Source: UBA1479 sp040218445 (GTDB taxonomy: Bacteria; Pseudomonadota; Alphaproteobacteria; Rhodospirillales; Casp-alpha2). From it: DNA of 64,000 nucleotides. The stretch spans positions 806,001-870,000 of the forward strand of contig JAVJRK010000010.1 in NCBI GenBank assembly GCA_040218445.1, given 5' to 3'. This document shows, piece by piece, positions 17,287 through 25,682 of the stretch. The notes under the pieces were generated by a model. The model saw only the letters and a list, made by a program, of their open reading frames with translations. It was not told where the DNA came from and searched no databases. Position numbers and translations under genes: made by a program. The number at the start of each line of letters is the position of its first letter. Positions within the stretch are counted from its first letter, which is position 1.

Positions 17287-17550
17287 TCAGATTTGATCGT
17301 CGCGGAAATATTCGTCGTCGCGGCCGCCGCCCTGTTTCAGAAGCTCGTAATCGCGCCAGTATTCCTCGACGTCATCGCCGGGCTTGGGCCCTTCGCCAAT
17401 GCCGTACTTTTCCCATTTGTCGCGGTCGGACAGTTTGTCCATGTCCGGCTTTTTGGGTGACGTGACCTTCAGAATGATGCCCGCGACAACCGTTGCGATC
17501 GTCAACAGAATAAGTGTGGGGAGCCATCCCATTTGTTTGATGATTTCCAC
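17287..17550 (-). CDS. Small single-pass membrane protein of unknown function
   Basis: 87 residues. One membrane segment near residues 7-28 is followed by a charged cytosolic tail rich in D, E, K and R. A near-perfect Shine-Dalgarno AAAGGAGGT lies five bases before GTG 17550, which fixes the start and argues that the gene is real. The nearest in-frame ATG is six codons inside. I recognise no family. Confidence 0.6.
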   Translation of the reverse strand: MEIIKQMGWLPTLILLTIATVVAGIILKVTSPKKPDMDKLSDRDKWEKYGIGEGPKPGDDVEEYWRDYELLKQGGGRDDEYFRDDQI

Positions 17551-17820
17551 CGTGACCTCCTTTGTATGGCCCCGCAGCATGAAGCTCTGCTCAGGATGCA
17601 GTATCCCGATGTCTTGCGTGCTCCATGGATGGGCTGCTTGCCGATTTCCCCGATTCTCCGGTAAGCGGTCCGTAGGCGAAAAGCTTATACCGGCAATTCC
17701 TGACATACAACTGACAGGTCAACAAAAGACAATTGTTTCCAACGGCTTCTCATGTCGATGTTGATAAGTTCCCGGCCCTCTTGCGAAAGGAGGCCGCCGC
17801 GGCTTAAAAGGCAAGGCAGG

Positions 17821-18615
17821 ATGCGGCATTCTGGGCAATATTCCCGCTGTGGGTCGGCGCGCATCGCACGCCTTCCCGTGTTGTTGCTGTTGATATCGGC
17901 AGCGGCCTGTCTTGCTGTCGTTGCGGGCCGTGGTGCCGTGGCTTCGGAAATCACGGCGTCGAAATCCGAGGTGACCGGCGTGCGCCTCGGCCGCCATGCC
18001 GATTTTCTAAGGCTTGTGTTCGATCTGACCGCGCGGCCCGAATTCAGCGCCCGTGCGACCGGTGCGCGCACGTTCCAAGTGATTCTGCCCAAATCGTCCC
18101 TGCCGCCCGAAGGACATAGGGCATTGGCGGCGGATCCCTTGGCGCCTGATTTGATCCTGCGTCCGGCGAGGAATGATGGGGGGCCGTTGCGGTTCGGGGT
18201 GGCAAGCCGGTTCGATGCCTTCATCCGCCGTACATTCGTATTACCACCGAAGACCGGCGGCATGGGGCTGTGGCGTTTGGTGTTGGATGTGGTGCCGCGT
18301 CCCGGTGTCCGAAGTCCGGCGCCGTCTCATGCGGAGACGGCATCGACGCATGCATTGCTGCCTGCGCCGCATGGTCTTGCGGACATTGAGCCTGTGGGGC
18401 CCTCGGCCCCGGCGCCGGTGCGTGCCCTGCGGGCGGACAGGCCGACCCCGCCGCCGCCCGCCGCCCTGCCTGCCCAGGTCGAGGTTTCCTGGGCCCGGGC
18501 CAGCCGTATCCTGCGGGAGCTTCAGGAACGCCAGGCCCCCGATGCCGATGCGGACCTGCCGCCGCAATTGGTTCTGGCGCCGAAATACAGACGCCCCATG
18601 GTGCCCTTACGCTGA
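17821..18615 (+). CDS. Secreted AMIN-like domain protein
   Basis: About 264 residues from ATG 17821 (an upstream ATG at 17752 is possible). A hydrophobic signal segment lies around residues 20-40. The following stretch 'VTGVRLGRHADFLRLVFDL' resembles the AMIN domain that localises periplasmic or surface proteins to the cell wall or to secretin complexes. The C-terminal half is proline/alanine-rich, and no catalytic domain follows. It stands immediately upstream of the DUF4402/chaperone/usher locus and may be part of it, though a 458-bp gap separates them. Confidence 0.6.
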   Translation: MRHSGQYSRCGSARIARLPVLLLLISAAACLAVVAGRGAVASEITASKSEVTGVRLGRHADFLRLVFDLTARPEFSARATGARTFQVILPKSSLPPEGHRALAADPLAPDLILRPARNDGGPLRFGVASRFDAFIRRTFVLPPKTGGMGLWRLVLDVVPRPGVRSPAPSHAETASTHALLPAPHGLADIEPVGPSAPAPVRALRADRPTPPPPAALPAQVEVSWARASRILRELQERQAPDADADLPPQLVLAPKYRRPMVPLR

Positions 18616-19073
18616 CCACGCCGGTATCTGTCGCATTCGCAAATTGCACATCAATTTGAACAATGATGACAGGCATTAAATAAACGTGATCATTCGCACG
18701 GTGCGGCCGGCCGAGCCCCTTTGAGGTGTCTGGGCGATCCTTTGCGGGGTGGGGAGGCGCGGAAAAGCGCCGTTTTCCGCATGCATATCATAAGATGTCA
18801 CCCCCTGAATTTTGCTAATAAATTCAATGGCTTTGTCAGCTAGTTGTCAGGTTTGCGTCAGGATGGCGTCAGGACAATCTGGCATAAGGTCTGCACAGAT
18901 GATCGCACCGTTTCCGAAGGCACTGTGCTCGTGCATCAGAAGCGGGTTTCTTGATGGGAAGGTCAATAACCAACATCCGCACAAACGCAACGGTCAAAAG
19001 GCAGACCAAACATGCCGAAGTTGATTGGCGCGGATTTAGATACCAACCATGAATACAAGCGGAGTGAATCAAG
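18616..19073. other. Intergenic control region of the DUF4402 locus
   Basis: 458 bp without a convincing gene. The first 200 bp include an AT-rich patch (near 18640-18690). The repeat array at 18835-18872 and a possible -10 element (CATAAG at 18883-18888) follow. The remaining 185 bp would be a long 5' leader ending in GGAGTGAATCAAG before the first DUF4402 gene. Confidence 0.6.
18835..18872 (+). promoter_or_regulatory. Four GTCAG repeats at exact 11-bp period (Pho-box-like operator)
   Basis: GTCAG starts at 18835, 18846, 18857 and 18868, always 11 bp apart, and the first two are preceded by TT. PhoB-type regulators bind direct repeats built on TGTCA at 11-bp spacing, next to or replacing the -35 element. 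A -10-like CATAAG begins 11 bases after the last repeat, the geometry of PhoB-activated promoters. Another OmpR-family regulator with similar spacing is possible. Confidence 0.6.
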
Positions 19074-19568
19074 ATGGTTATCAATATGAATAAAATCGGT
19101 GTGCTCGGTGCGGCCGTGGCTGCCATGTTTGTTGCAGGCCAGGCGCAGGCTGCCGATTCCGTGAACGCCGGCGCCAGCGTTGAAATCGCGGCTCCGGTCT
19201 CGATCACGCAGGACACGGCCCTTGCCTTCGGCGCCATCGGCCCGAGCCTTGTTGCCGGTACGGTGACGATCGCCTTGGGTGGCGGTCAGAGCGTGACCGG
19301 TGGTGTTTCGGCCCTGGGCGGTACGACCGCTGCCGGTGCCTTTTCCGTGACCGGTGCTTCGGGCGCGACCTATGGTGTCACGGTTCCGGCCTCGGTCAGC
19401 CTGACCGGTCCGGGCACGGCGATGATCGCAACCTTGACCCACGATGGTGGCGGCACGCTTACGGGCGGGACCGATAGCTTCAACGTGGGCGGCACGCTCG
19501 CGGTCGGCGTCAGCCAGGCCGCCGGCAGCTACACGGGCACCTACACGGTCTCCGTCAACTATCAGTAA
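19074..19568 (+). CDS. DUF4402 protein, candidate major fibre subunit
   Basis: 164 residues with a signal peptide ('GVLGAAVAAMFVAGQAQA', cleavage likely after residue 26) and a glycine/threonine-rich beta domain. It ends in 'YTGTYTVSVNYQ', the typical DUF4402 finish, an alternating hydrophobic strand like those completed by a chaperone. DUF4402 proteins occur with PapD-like chaperones and ushers, as here. It is first in the operon and is followed by a hairpin, so it may be the most abundant subunit. ATG at 19074 or 19086 could be used. No cysteine is present in the mature part. Confidence 0.85.
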   Translation: MVINMNKIGVLGAAVAAMFVAGQAQAADSVNAGASVEIAAPVSITQDTALAFGAIGPSLVAGTVTIALGGGQSVTGGVSALGGTTAAGAFSVTGASGATYGVTVPASVSLTGPGTAMIATLTHDGGGTLTGGTDSFNVGGTLAVGVSQAAGSYTGTYTVSVNYQ

Positions 19569-19581
19569 CTCCGCAGCGCAT

Positions 19582-19608
19582 GGCCCGGTCCCGGATAGCA
19601 CCGGGGCC
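19582..19608 (+). other. Intercistronic GC-rich hairpin
   Basis: GGCCCGGT (19582-19589) can pair with ACCGGGGCC (19600-19608) with one bulged G. No T-run follows, so it is not a classic terminator. Its place just after the first DUF4402 gene would suit partial attenuation or 3'-end protection of the upstream message. Confidence 0.4.
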
Positions 19609-19661
19609 GGCCCTGTGTGCGGATGATAACCCCGACAGATCGTGCTAGGCTGAAGGTCTCG

Positions 19662-20183
19662 ATGACCCGCACCTGCGCCCCTTTTAGACATATATGCGCG
19701 GTCGCCTTGTTGGCAGCCGCGTTTGTTCTGTCGCCTTCGTTGGTCGGCGGGACGGTCGGCCATGTGTTGCCGGGATGGGGGCAGGCCCAGGCGCAATCGG
19801 TCAATATCACGGAGCGGCGCGAGCTTAATTTCGGCAAGGTCGCCACGTCGAGCACCCCCGGCACGGTCACCATTTCACCGTCTGGCGGGAAATCGACAAC
19901 CGGCGGCGTGATCGATTTGGGCAAGAACCACCGCGAGGCAAGGTTCCGCATCACCGGCCCCGACGATGCGATCGTTATCGTGACCCTGCCGACCACGGCC
20001 ACGGTTACCGGCGGTGGCGGTTCCGGCACGCTGAGCAATTTCGTGATGGATCCGCCCAATCCGATCAACCTGGGCCGGCGGGGACGCGCCAACATAACCG
20101 TTGGCGCGACGCTTAACCTGGGAACCAACCTTCCAGCCGCGGATTACACAGGCAACTTCACGGTTTATGTGGATATACAGTGA
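19662..20183 (+). CDS. DUF4402 protein, second subunit
   Basis: About 173 residues from ATG 19662, which has GAAGG five bases upstream. Alternative starts at 19617/19623 lack a ribosome site. A signal peptide is followed by a mature part starting near 'QSVNITERRELNFGKV' and ending 'AADYTGNFTVYVDIQ', the same closing pattern as the first subunit. A short basic loop ('NLGRRGRAN') is distinct. Likely a minor or adaptor fibre subunit. Confidence 0.82.
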   Translation: MTRTCAPFRHICAVALLAAAFVLSPSLVGGTVGHVLPGWGQAQAQSVNITERRELNFGKVATSSTPGTVTISPSGGKSTTGGVIDLGKNHREARFRITGPDDAIVIVTLPTTATVTGGGGSGTLSNFVMDPPNPINLGRRGRANITVGATLNLGTNLPAADYTGNFTVYVDIQ

Positions 20184-20298
20184 TGATCCGCACCATCCCG
20201 ACATGTATTGCCATGTGTTGTCGTCAAAGGGATGATCGGCAGCCATTTATGGTATGCTGTGCAGATGCCCGTTCCGGCTTTGAAGGCCCGATAACGAG

Positions 20299-20979
20299 AT
20301 GATGGTACTTGCGATCAAATCCAACGCCTTTCGGCGGATTGCCGGGGCCCTCGTACTCGCGGGGATGGCTTGCGGTATGACGGCTGTGTCGCCGGTCCAG
20401 GCCGGGTCCAGCGTATCGTCGAACGCAACGGTCCGGATCGTGCGTCCGGCCGGGGTCATCGGCGTTCAGGAATTGTCGAACGCGCAAGGGTTCCTTGCCG
20501 CACCGTCGCAATCATCCGACCCGCTGACACAGGCGGCGGCCCCTGCGGCGCGGCCCAGGGTGGCTCCGCCGTCGTCCGGTGGCGCCTTGGCCGCGGCGAT
20601 CGCCATTTCGGGTGTCCCCAATCAGACCTTTTCCCTGGCCATCACGGATTCCCTGGTGGTCGTGACGGATCAGGGTGAACTGGTGGTCACGAGTTTCGAT
20701 CACAATGCCGGGGACAATCCGACCATCGGCGGAGACGGGGCCGCGCAAATCGCGATCGGGGCGAAATCGCAAGGCGGCTCGCCGGCCACGCTACAGGATT
20801 TGGCGACAAATGCCGGCGGCAACGACCCGGCGGGTGAAGCCATCATCGACCCCAATATTATCAATGTAACGGTCCAAACGGCAGATGGTCCGCAAGTCCT
20901 CAGGATTCAGCGGCCCGACAGTTTCGGCCCGACCATTTTCGGAGAAAAGTTTTTTACCGTTTTGGTTTCCTACAACTGA
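20299..20979 (+). CDS. Large DUF4402-like protein, possible tip or anchor subunit
   Basis: 226 residues with a signal peptide (hydrophobic near residues 14-33, 'VQA' cleavage). 'SNATVRIVRPAGVIGVQ' opens a beta-rich domain, and the end 'FGEKFFTVLVSYN' keeps the DUF4402 C-terminal strand pattern. Compared with its neighbours it has an extra alanine/proline-rich insert near residues 70-95 and a longer middle part. A specialised subunit such as a tip adhesin is an inference from size and order. Confidence 0.7.
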   Translation: MMVLAIKSNAFRRIAGALVLAGMACGMTAVSPVQAGSSVSSNATVRIVRPAGVIGVQELSNAQGFLAAPSQSSDPLTQAAAPAARPRVAPPSSGGALAAAIAISGVPNQTFSLAITDSLVVVTDQGELVVTSFDHNAGDNPTIGGDGAAQIAIGAKSQGGSPATLQDLATNAGGNDPAGEAIIDPNIINVTVQTADGPQVLRIQRPDSFGPTIFGEKFFTVLVSYN

Positions 20980-21046
20980 TGGTTCAGATTAACCTTTAGT
21001 GCAGGAAACGCGGTAGCCAAATCAAAGGTTTAGGGGAGAAATCGGA

Positions 21047-21895
21047 ATGCGTCCGATGAGACTGATCAAAGGAATTGCCTTGCTGGCGGTGCTTGCCGGT
21101 ATCGGCGGTTTCGCGCAACAGGCGAATGCACAGGGGTTCGGCGATCTTGTGGTTTCACCGACCCGTGTGGAACTTGAAGGCCGAACCCGTTCGACCACGG
21201 TGACCTTGACCAATCGGGGGTCGGAATCGGCCTTGTTCCGTATTTCTCTGGTCGCCATGGACATGGACGCCAGGGGCAATTTGAAGGCCGTTGATCAGCC
21301 CGCGGCCGGCACGCAGACCGCCGAAGCCTTGGTGCGCTATGCGCCGCGCCAGGTCAACATCCCGCCCGGCGGCACGCAGACCGTGCGTCTGGTTCTGCGC
21401 AAACCCACGGACCTTGCCGACGGCGAATACCGTTCGCACATGTTCTTTCGGGCCGTGCCGCCGGAAGATGCCGGGCGCAGCATCGCGGACCAAGGTAATC
21501 AAGGTGGCGTGTCGGTCAAGTTGACGCCGATCTTCGGGATCACGATCCCGGTCATCGTCCGCCACGGCGACACGGACTTGAAGGTTGCCATGTCGGGGTT
21601 CGAAGTCGTGCCCGATAAGGACAAGAAGAAGCTGACCTTCAAACTGTCCCGCGAGGGCAGCCGGTCGGCCTATGGTGACGTGAAGGTTGAATACATGCCT
21701 GCCGGCGGCGGCGCGCCGGTGGTGGTCGGAGAAGTCACCCGCCTTGCTGTGTTCACACCGAATACCGACCGGGGGGTGGAGGTGCCGTTGACGGTGCCGC
21801 CGGGCGTTACCCTGGGCAAAGGGACCTTGAAGGTCTTTTATCGTGAAGTAAACGGAGACACGACACTGGCCTCGGGTGAAGTCACGCTGCAATAA
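21047..21895 (+). CDS. PapD-like periplasmic fimbrial chaperone
   Basis: 282 residues with a signal peptide (cleavage near 'ANAQG'). The mature start 'LVVSPTRVELEGRTRSTTVTLTN' and 'QVNIPPGGTQTVRLVLRKP' are the two hallmark regions of the N-terminal Ig-like domain. 'LADGEYRSHMFFRAVPP' is typical of the subfamily that serves DUF4402/spore-coat-U-like subunits. The second domain is longer than in classical PapD. It should hold subunits in the periplasm and hand them to the usher downstream. GGGGAGAAATCGGA precedes the ATG. Confidence 0.9.
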   Translation: MRPMRLIKGIALLAVLAGIGGFAQQANAQGFGDLVVSPTRVELEGRTRSTTVTLTNRGSESALFRISLVAMDMDARGNLKAVDQPAAGTQTAEALVRYAPRQVNIPPGGTQTVRLVLRKPTDLADGEYRSHMFFRAVPPEDAGRSIADQGNQGGVSVKLTPIFGITIPVIVRHGDTDLKVAMSGFEVVPDKDKKKLTFKLSREGSRSAYGDVKVEYMPAGGGAPVVVGEVTRLAVFTPNTDRGVEVPLTVPPGVTLGKGTLKVFYREVNGDTTLASGEVTLQ

Positions 21896-22001
21896 CATCA
21901 CGGCTGTGCCCTTGTGGGGGTACGCGCGAAGGCCCGGAACCGGGCCGAAGACCCATAGCGGTAACGCATCCGGGAGAATCCGGGCCAGCGTTTCCGTTGT
22001 G

Positions 22002-24890
22002 ATGCGCGGCCTGATATTCGGAAGGCACGGCACCATTATTCAACGCGCCGCCGCTTTTATCCTGCTGACCTGCCTGTTCGTTCCGGCGTCGGTCAATTGC
22101 GCCTTTGCGCAAAGCGGCGACAATCGCCATCGCCTTGATCTTCGCGAACAACTGTTCCTTGAACTGCGGTTGGGCGATTTGCGTCTCAGCGACACCTTTC
22201 CCGCCATGCTGTCGGGGTCGTCCCTGGAACTGCCCCTAGGAGATTTGGCGCGGGCCCTGGACTTTTCCATCACGGCCGATGCCCAGGCCGGTTTGGCGGG
22301 GGGGTGGTTCCTTTCGGAAAACCGGCTGTTCTCTTTGTCGCTGGGGCGCAAGGAAGTCATCATCGCCGGCAAATCGTCAACCTTCGATCCCGCGCTGGTC
22401 AACGTTGCCGACGGGGATATCTATGTCGACGTGCGTTTGTTGTCGCGGTGGTTTCCGATCGACATCGCCTTCGATTTGCCGAACCTGATCGCGACCCTGA
22501 CCTCGCGCGAACCCATGCCGATCGAGGCCCGTCTGGCCCGTGAGGATGCCCGCGAACGGGTCCTGCGTCAGCGCGGCCCTGACCGTGATTATCCTAAGGA
22601 AGATCAGTCGCCCGGTTTGATATCGATCCCGCGCGCCGACCTTTATGTTCAAGGACAGCGCGCAACCCATGGATCGGCTGAAAAGAAATATAGCTATTCC
22701 TACAATATGACCGGGGCCGCCGATGTGGCCGGCACCAATGCCAGCGTCTTCGTCAGTGGTCAGAATGGCCAGGCCGTGTCGGACATTCGCACGACGTTCG
22801 AGCGCACGGACCTGGAAGGGGGTCTGGGCGAAAGTATTCTGGGTGACTATGGCGCGACCCAAATCCGCGCCGGCGATATCTTTACGCCGCAGTTTGCGCT
22901 GACCACGCGCAATCAGGTGACCAATGGCGCCACCGTCACCAACTTTCCCGTCGGCGGCACGCCCGACGAATTTGATCGCATCACGTTGACCGGCGATCTG
23001 CCGCTTGGCTGGGAAATGGAGCTTTACCGCAACGAGACCTTGATCGATTTCGCCGAAGCCCGGTCCGACGGGCGTTACGAATTCACCGATGTCCCGCTGT
23101 TGTTCGGGGTCAATGTGCTGCGGCTTGTGTTTTACGGGCCGCAAGGCCAGGTCCGGGAAGAATCGCGCCAGATTCGTGTCGGCCTGGATCAGATCAAACC
23201 GGGCGAGGTGAAATACGAAGTGTCGGCCGGTTTGCACGACGACCGCCTGATTTCCAATCAGGTATTGTCCGGCACGGATACCCGGCGCGATCAGCCGCGT
23301 GTGATGGCGCGGGTGCAGACGGGGTTGACCAATAAACTGTCCGTCGGCGCCAACGTGGTCGCCATCCCCCGTGATGACGGCGGCCGCGATACCTATCTGG
23401 GGACGACACTGGCGACCTCGTTCGGCAACCTGTTCGGCAAGGTCGATCTTGTCGATCAACAGGACGGCGGCTGGGCGACGCGCCTTACGGCGCAGACCTC
23501 GATCCTGGGGTATTCAACCATCCTGGAACACAATGTCACCCGCAATTTTCTAAGCGAACAGTTCACGGGAACAGGGACGTCCAAATTGAATTCCTCGACC
23601 ACGCTGCGTGTCGATGGGACGATTGCCGTATTCGATTTGCCGCAAATGCCGGTCAGCGTGACCTTGGATCACGACCGCTTCGTCAATGGCGACAGAACGA
23701 CGACCATATCCGGGCGGACGACCGTGCCGATCGGCCGGTTGTCGGTGACCCATACCTTTGATTACGCGCGAAACAAGACCTCGACGGGGACAAGCAAGAC
23801 GGCCTCGGGGACATTCCTTCTGGGCGGCCGCCTTGGCGGTGTCCGCCTGCGTGGCACGGTCGGCTACAACCTGCTGCCGAATAAGGACTACGGCGCGATC
23901 ACGCTGACGGCGGACAAACGCATATCAAAGGACCTGGAACTCAGCATTGGATTGGACCGGACCGCGCCGCCGTCGCCGGTGAATACCTATAGCGTCGGGA
24001 TCAACAAGCTGACCGATTGGTCGGCCTGGGGGGTTGATCTGGAATATTCGGACAGTGCCGTGTTTCAGGCCAGCGTCAACATGGCCATGTCGTTCGGCGT
24101 CAACCCGGTTTCGGGCCGGCCGGTCGTGACGCCGGAACGGACGGCGACCCAGGGGGCCTTGATGAGCCGCGTCTTCCTTGACGGCAACGGCAACGGCACG
24201 TTCGACGATGGGGACACGCCGCTTGAAGGCGTGCGGCTGGAAGTCGACCGTGGCATCCTGCGCAATAAATCGGACGCAGAGGGGTTCATTTACATCCCCT
24301 CCGTCTCACCCAATCGGAACCTCGTGGTCAAGGTCGATACGGACAGCCTGGGCGACCCGTTCCTGGTGCCGATAAAAAAAGGTGTCTCCATCGTCGCCCA
24401 TCCCGGCGGCACGGCGCGGGTCGATTTTCCCGTCGTCACCACGGGTGAAATCGATGGCACGGTATTCAAGGTCGAAGAAACCAAGGTGTTTCCCATATCC
24501 GGCGCCGAGCTCCAATTGCTGGACGGCAGCGGCAAGGTCGTGCGCGAACTGCGGTCGGCGTTCGACGGCTTTTATCTGATGGAATACGTGCCGCCCGGCG
24601 ACTACACCGTGCGCGTCAATCCCGAACAGCTGACCCGCCTTAATTTGGTGGCGGACGGTGTCCGGCGTATGACCATCGAAGGTGACGGGACGATCGCCAG
24701 CGGGCAGGACATCGTGCTTAGAAAACGCAACGGCGCCCCGGATGCCGGAACCTTGCAATCACCCGAAGCTCCGGGCGCGTTCCCCGCGCCGGGTGATGCG
24801 CCTAATGCCCCGGAACCCGCCGCACCCGCCGACGGCCCGCCCGTGCCCAAGGCAGCGCCGGTAACGCCGGTGACACCGGCTCCCAACTAG
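22002..24890 (+). CDS. Outer-membrane usher-like protein with C-terminal carboxypeptidase-regulatory/SdrB-like domains
   Basis: About 962 residues. The start at 22002 (or GTG 21999) precedes a signal peptide; an earlier GTG at 21876 overlaps the chaperone stop. Roughly the first 190 residues form an N-terminal periplasmic domain. A long beta-barrel section follows, with the plug-like run 'LPLGWEMELYRNETLIDF', 'YEFTDVPLLFGVNVLRLVF' and 'YGPQGQVREESRQIRV'. After about residue 715 come two Ig-like domains ('DGNGNGTFDDGDTPLEGVRL', 'EIDGTVF...ISGAELQLLDG') and a proline/alanine-rich tail of about 45 residues. These additions are unusual for PapC ushers. It should export and polymerise the DUF4402 subunits. 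Confidence 0.85.
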   Translation: MRGLIFGRHGTIIQRAAAFILLTCLFVPASVNCAFAQSGDNRHRLDLREQLFLELRLGDLRLSDTFPAMLSGSSLELPLGDLARALDFSITADAQAGLAGGWFLSENRLFSLSLGRKEVIIAGKSSTFDPALVNVADGDIYVDVRLLSRWFPIDIAFDLPNLIATLTSREPMPIEARLAREDARERVLRQRGPDRDYPKEDQSPGLISIPRADLYVQGQRATHGSAEKKYSYSYNMTGAADVAGTNASVFVSGQNGQAVSDIRTTFERTDLEGGLGESILGDYGATQIRAGDIFTPQFALTTRNQVTNGATVTNFPVGGTPDEFDRITLTGDLPLGWEMELYRNETLIDFAEARSDGRYEFTDVPLLFGVNVLRLVFYGPQGQVREESRQIRVGLDQIKPGEVKYEVSAGLHDDRLISNQVLSGTDTRRDQPRVMARVQTGLTNKLSVGANVVAIPRDDGGRDTYLGTTLATSFGNLFGKVDLVDQQDGGWATRLTAQTSILGYSTILEHNVTRNFLSEQFTGTGTSKLNSSTTLRVDGTIAVFDLPQMPVSVTLDHDRFVNGDRTTTISGRTTVPIGRLSVTHTFDYARNKTSTGTSKTASGTFLLGGRLGGVRLRGTVGYNLLPNKDYGAITLTADKRISKDLELSIGLDRTAPPSPVNTYSVGINKLTDWSAWGVDLEYSDSAVFQASVNMAMSFGVNPVSGRPVVTPERTATQGALMSRVFLDGNGNGTFDDGDTPLEGVRLEVDRGILRNKSDAEGFIYIPSVSPNRNLVVKVDTDSLGDPFLVPIKKGVSIVAHPGGTARVDFPVVTTGEIDGTVFKVEETKVFPISGAELQLLDGSGKVVRELRSAFDGFYLMEYVPPGDYTVRVNPEQLTRLNLVADGVRRMTIEGDGTIASGQDIVLRKRNGAPDAGTLQSPEAPGAFPAPGDAPNAPEPAAPADGPPVPKAAPVTPVTPAPN

Positions 24891-25008
24891 GTCAGGGCCC
24901 GTATCGGGACAAAATAGCGGTTGGCAGGCCCGGGCGCGTCGGTTTAAGTGACGGGGTGCGCCGTCCACGCGGGGCGGCCCCAAGAAACCACCAAACGGGA
25001 GCCCATCC

Positions 25009-25671
25009 ATGGCCATCCAACGCCACGACGTATCCTTCGAACAGCTTTCCGGCGACGTTCTCGCCCAATGGCGGGACATTCCGCCGGCCATCGTTTCCGA
25101 CATGATGAACCGCACCCAATGCATGGCCGGGCGCATCAAACCGGTGGCGAAGGGCATGACGATCTGCGGCCAGGCGCGCACGGTGACCTGCATGGTCGGT
25201 GACAATGCGGCGGCCCATTACGCCATCGGACTGTTGAAACCGGGCGAGATTTTGGTGATCGATGCGGGCGGATATGAGGACGTTGCCGTCTGGGGCGGCA
25301 TCATGACCCATGGTGCGGTCGCCATGAAGGCCGGCGGGATCGTTATCGACGGTGCCATGCGCGACGTTGCCGAAATCGCCGAAATGGGTCTGCCGGCGTT
25401 TTGCGCGGCCCATGTGCCGCAAGGCCCGCATAAGGGCTTCGGCGGTGTGATCGACGGCACCATTTCCTGCGGTGGGGCGCGTGTTTCGCCGGGGGATATC
25501 ATCGTTGCCGATGACGACGGCGTGGCCGTCGTGCCGCTGTCCCGGCAGGCTGAATTGCTTGCGGCTTCGATCCAGAAGATCGCTGACGAGGAAGCGACCA
25601 TCGCCCGCATCAAGGCGGGCGAGACCACGGCCAAGATGATGGGCCTGCCCGAGCCGGAAATGCTGCCTTAA
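25009..25671 (+). CDS. RraA family protein (4-hydroxy-4-methyl-2-oxoglutarate aldolase-like)
   Basis: 220 residues. 'PPAIVSDMM' at the start, 'ARTVTCMVGDN', 'LVIDAGGYEDVAVWGGIM' and 'GIVIDGAMRDVAEI' are RraA/HMG-aldolase family hallmarks. The aspartate in 'DGAMRD' is the usual metal ligand and the Arg is catalytic in aldolases. It may cleave pyruvate-derived hydroxy acids rather than regulate RNase E. GGGAG precedes the ATG. The next gene follows after 11 bases, which suggests a three-gene operon with the desulfhydrase and aminopeptidase. Confidence 0.88.
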   Translation: MAIQRHDVSFEQLSGDVLAQWRDIPPAIVSDMMNRTQCMAGRIKPVAKGMTICGQARTVTCMVGDNAAAHYAIGLLKPGEILVIDAGGYEDVAVWGGIMTHGAVAMKAGGIVIDGAMRDVAEIAEMGLPAFCAAHVPQGPHKGFGGVIDGTISCGGARVSPGDIIVADDDGVAVVPLSRQAELLAASIQKIADEEATIARIKAGETTAKMMGLPEPEMLP

Positions 25672-25682
25672 GGAAAACCGCC

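Noticed and set aside
18835..18872. Possible CRISPR or minisatellite
   Set aside because: Repeat units are five bases with six-base spacers, far too short for CRISPR. The strict 11-bp period suits a regulator site. No CRISPR array was seen anywhere in the window.
22377..23459. Minus-strand open frame of 360 codons inside the usher gene
   Set aside because: A shadow of the usher reading frame with histidine/arginine/glutamine-rich composition and no ribosome site.
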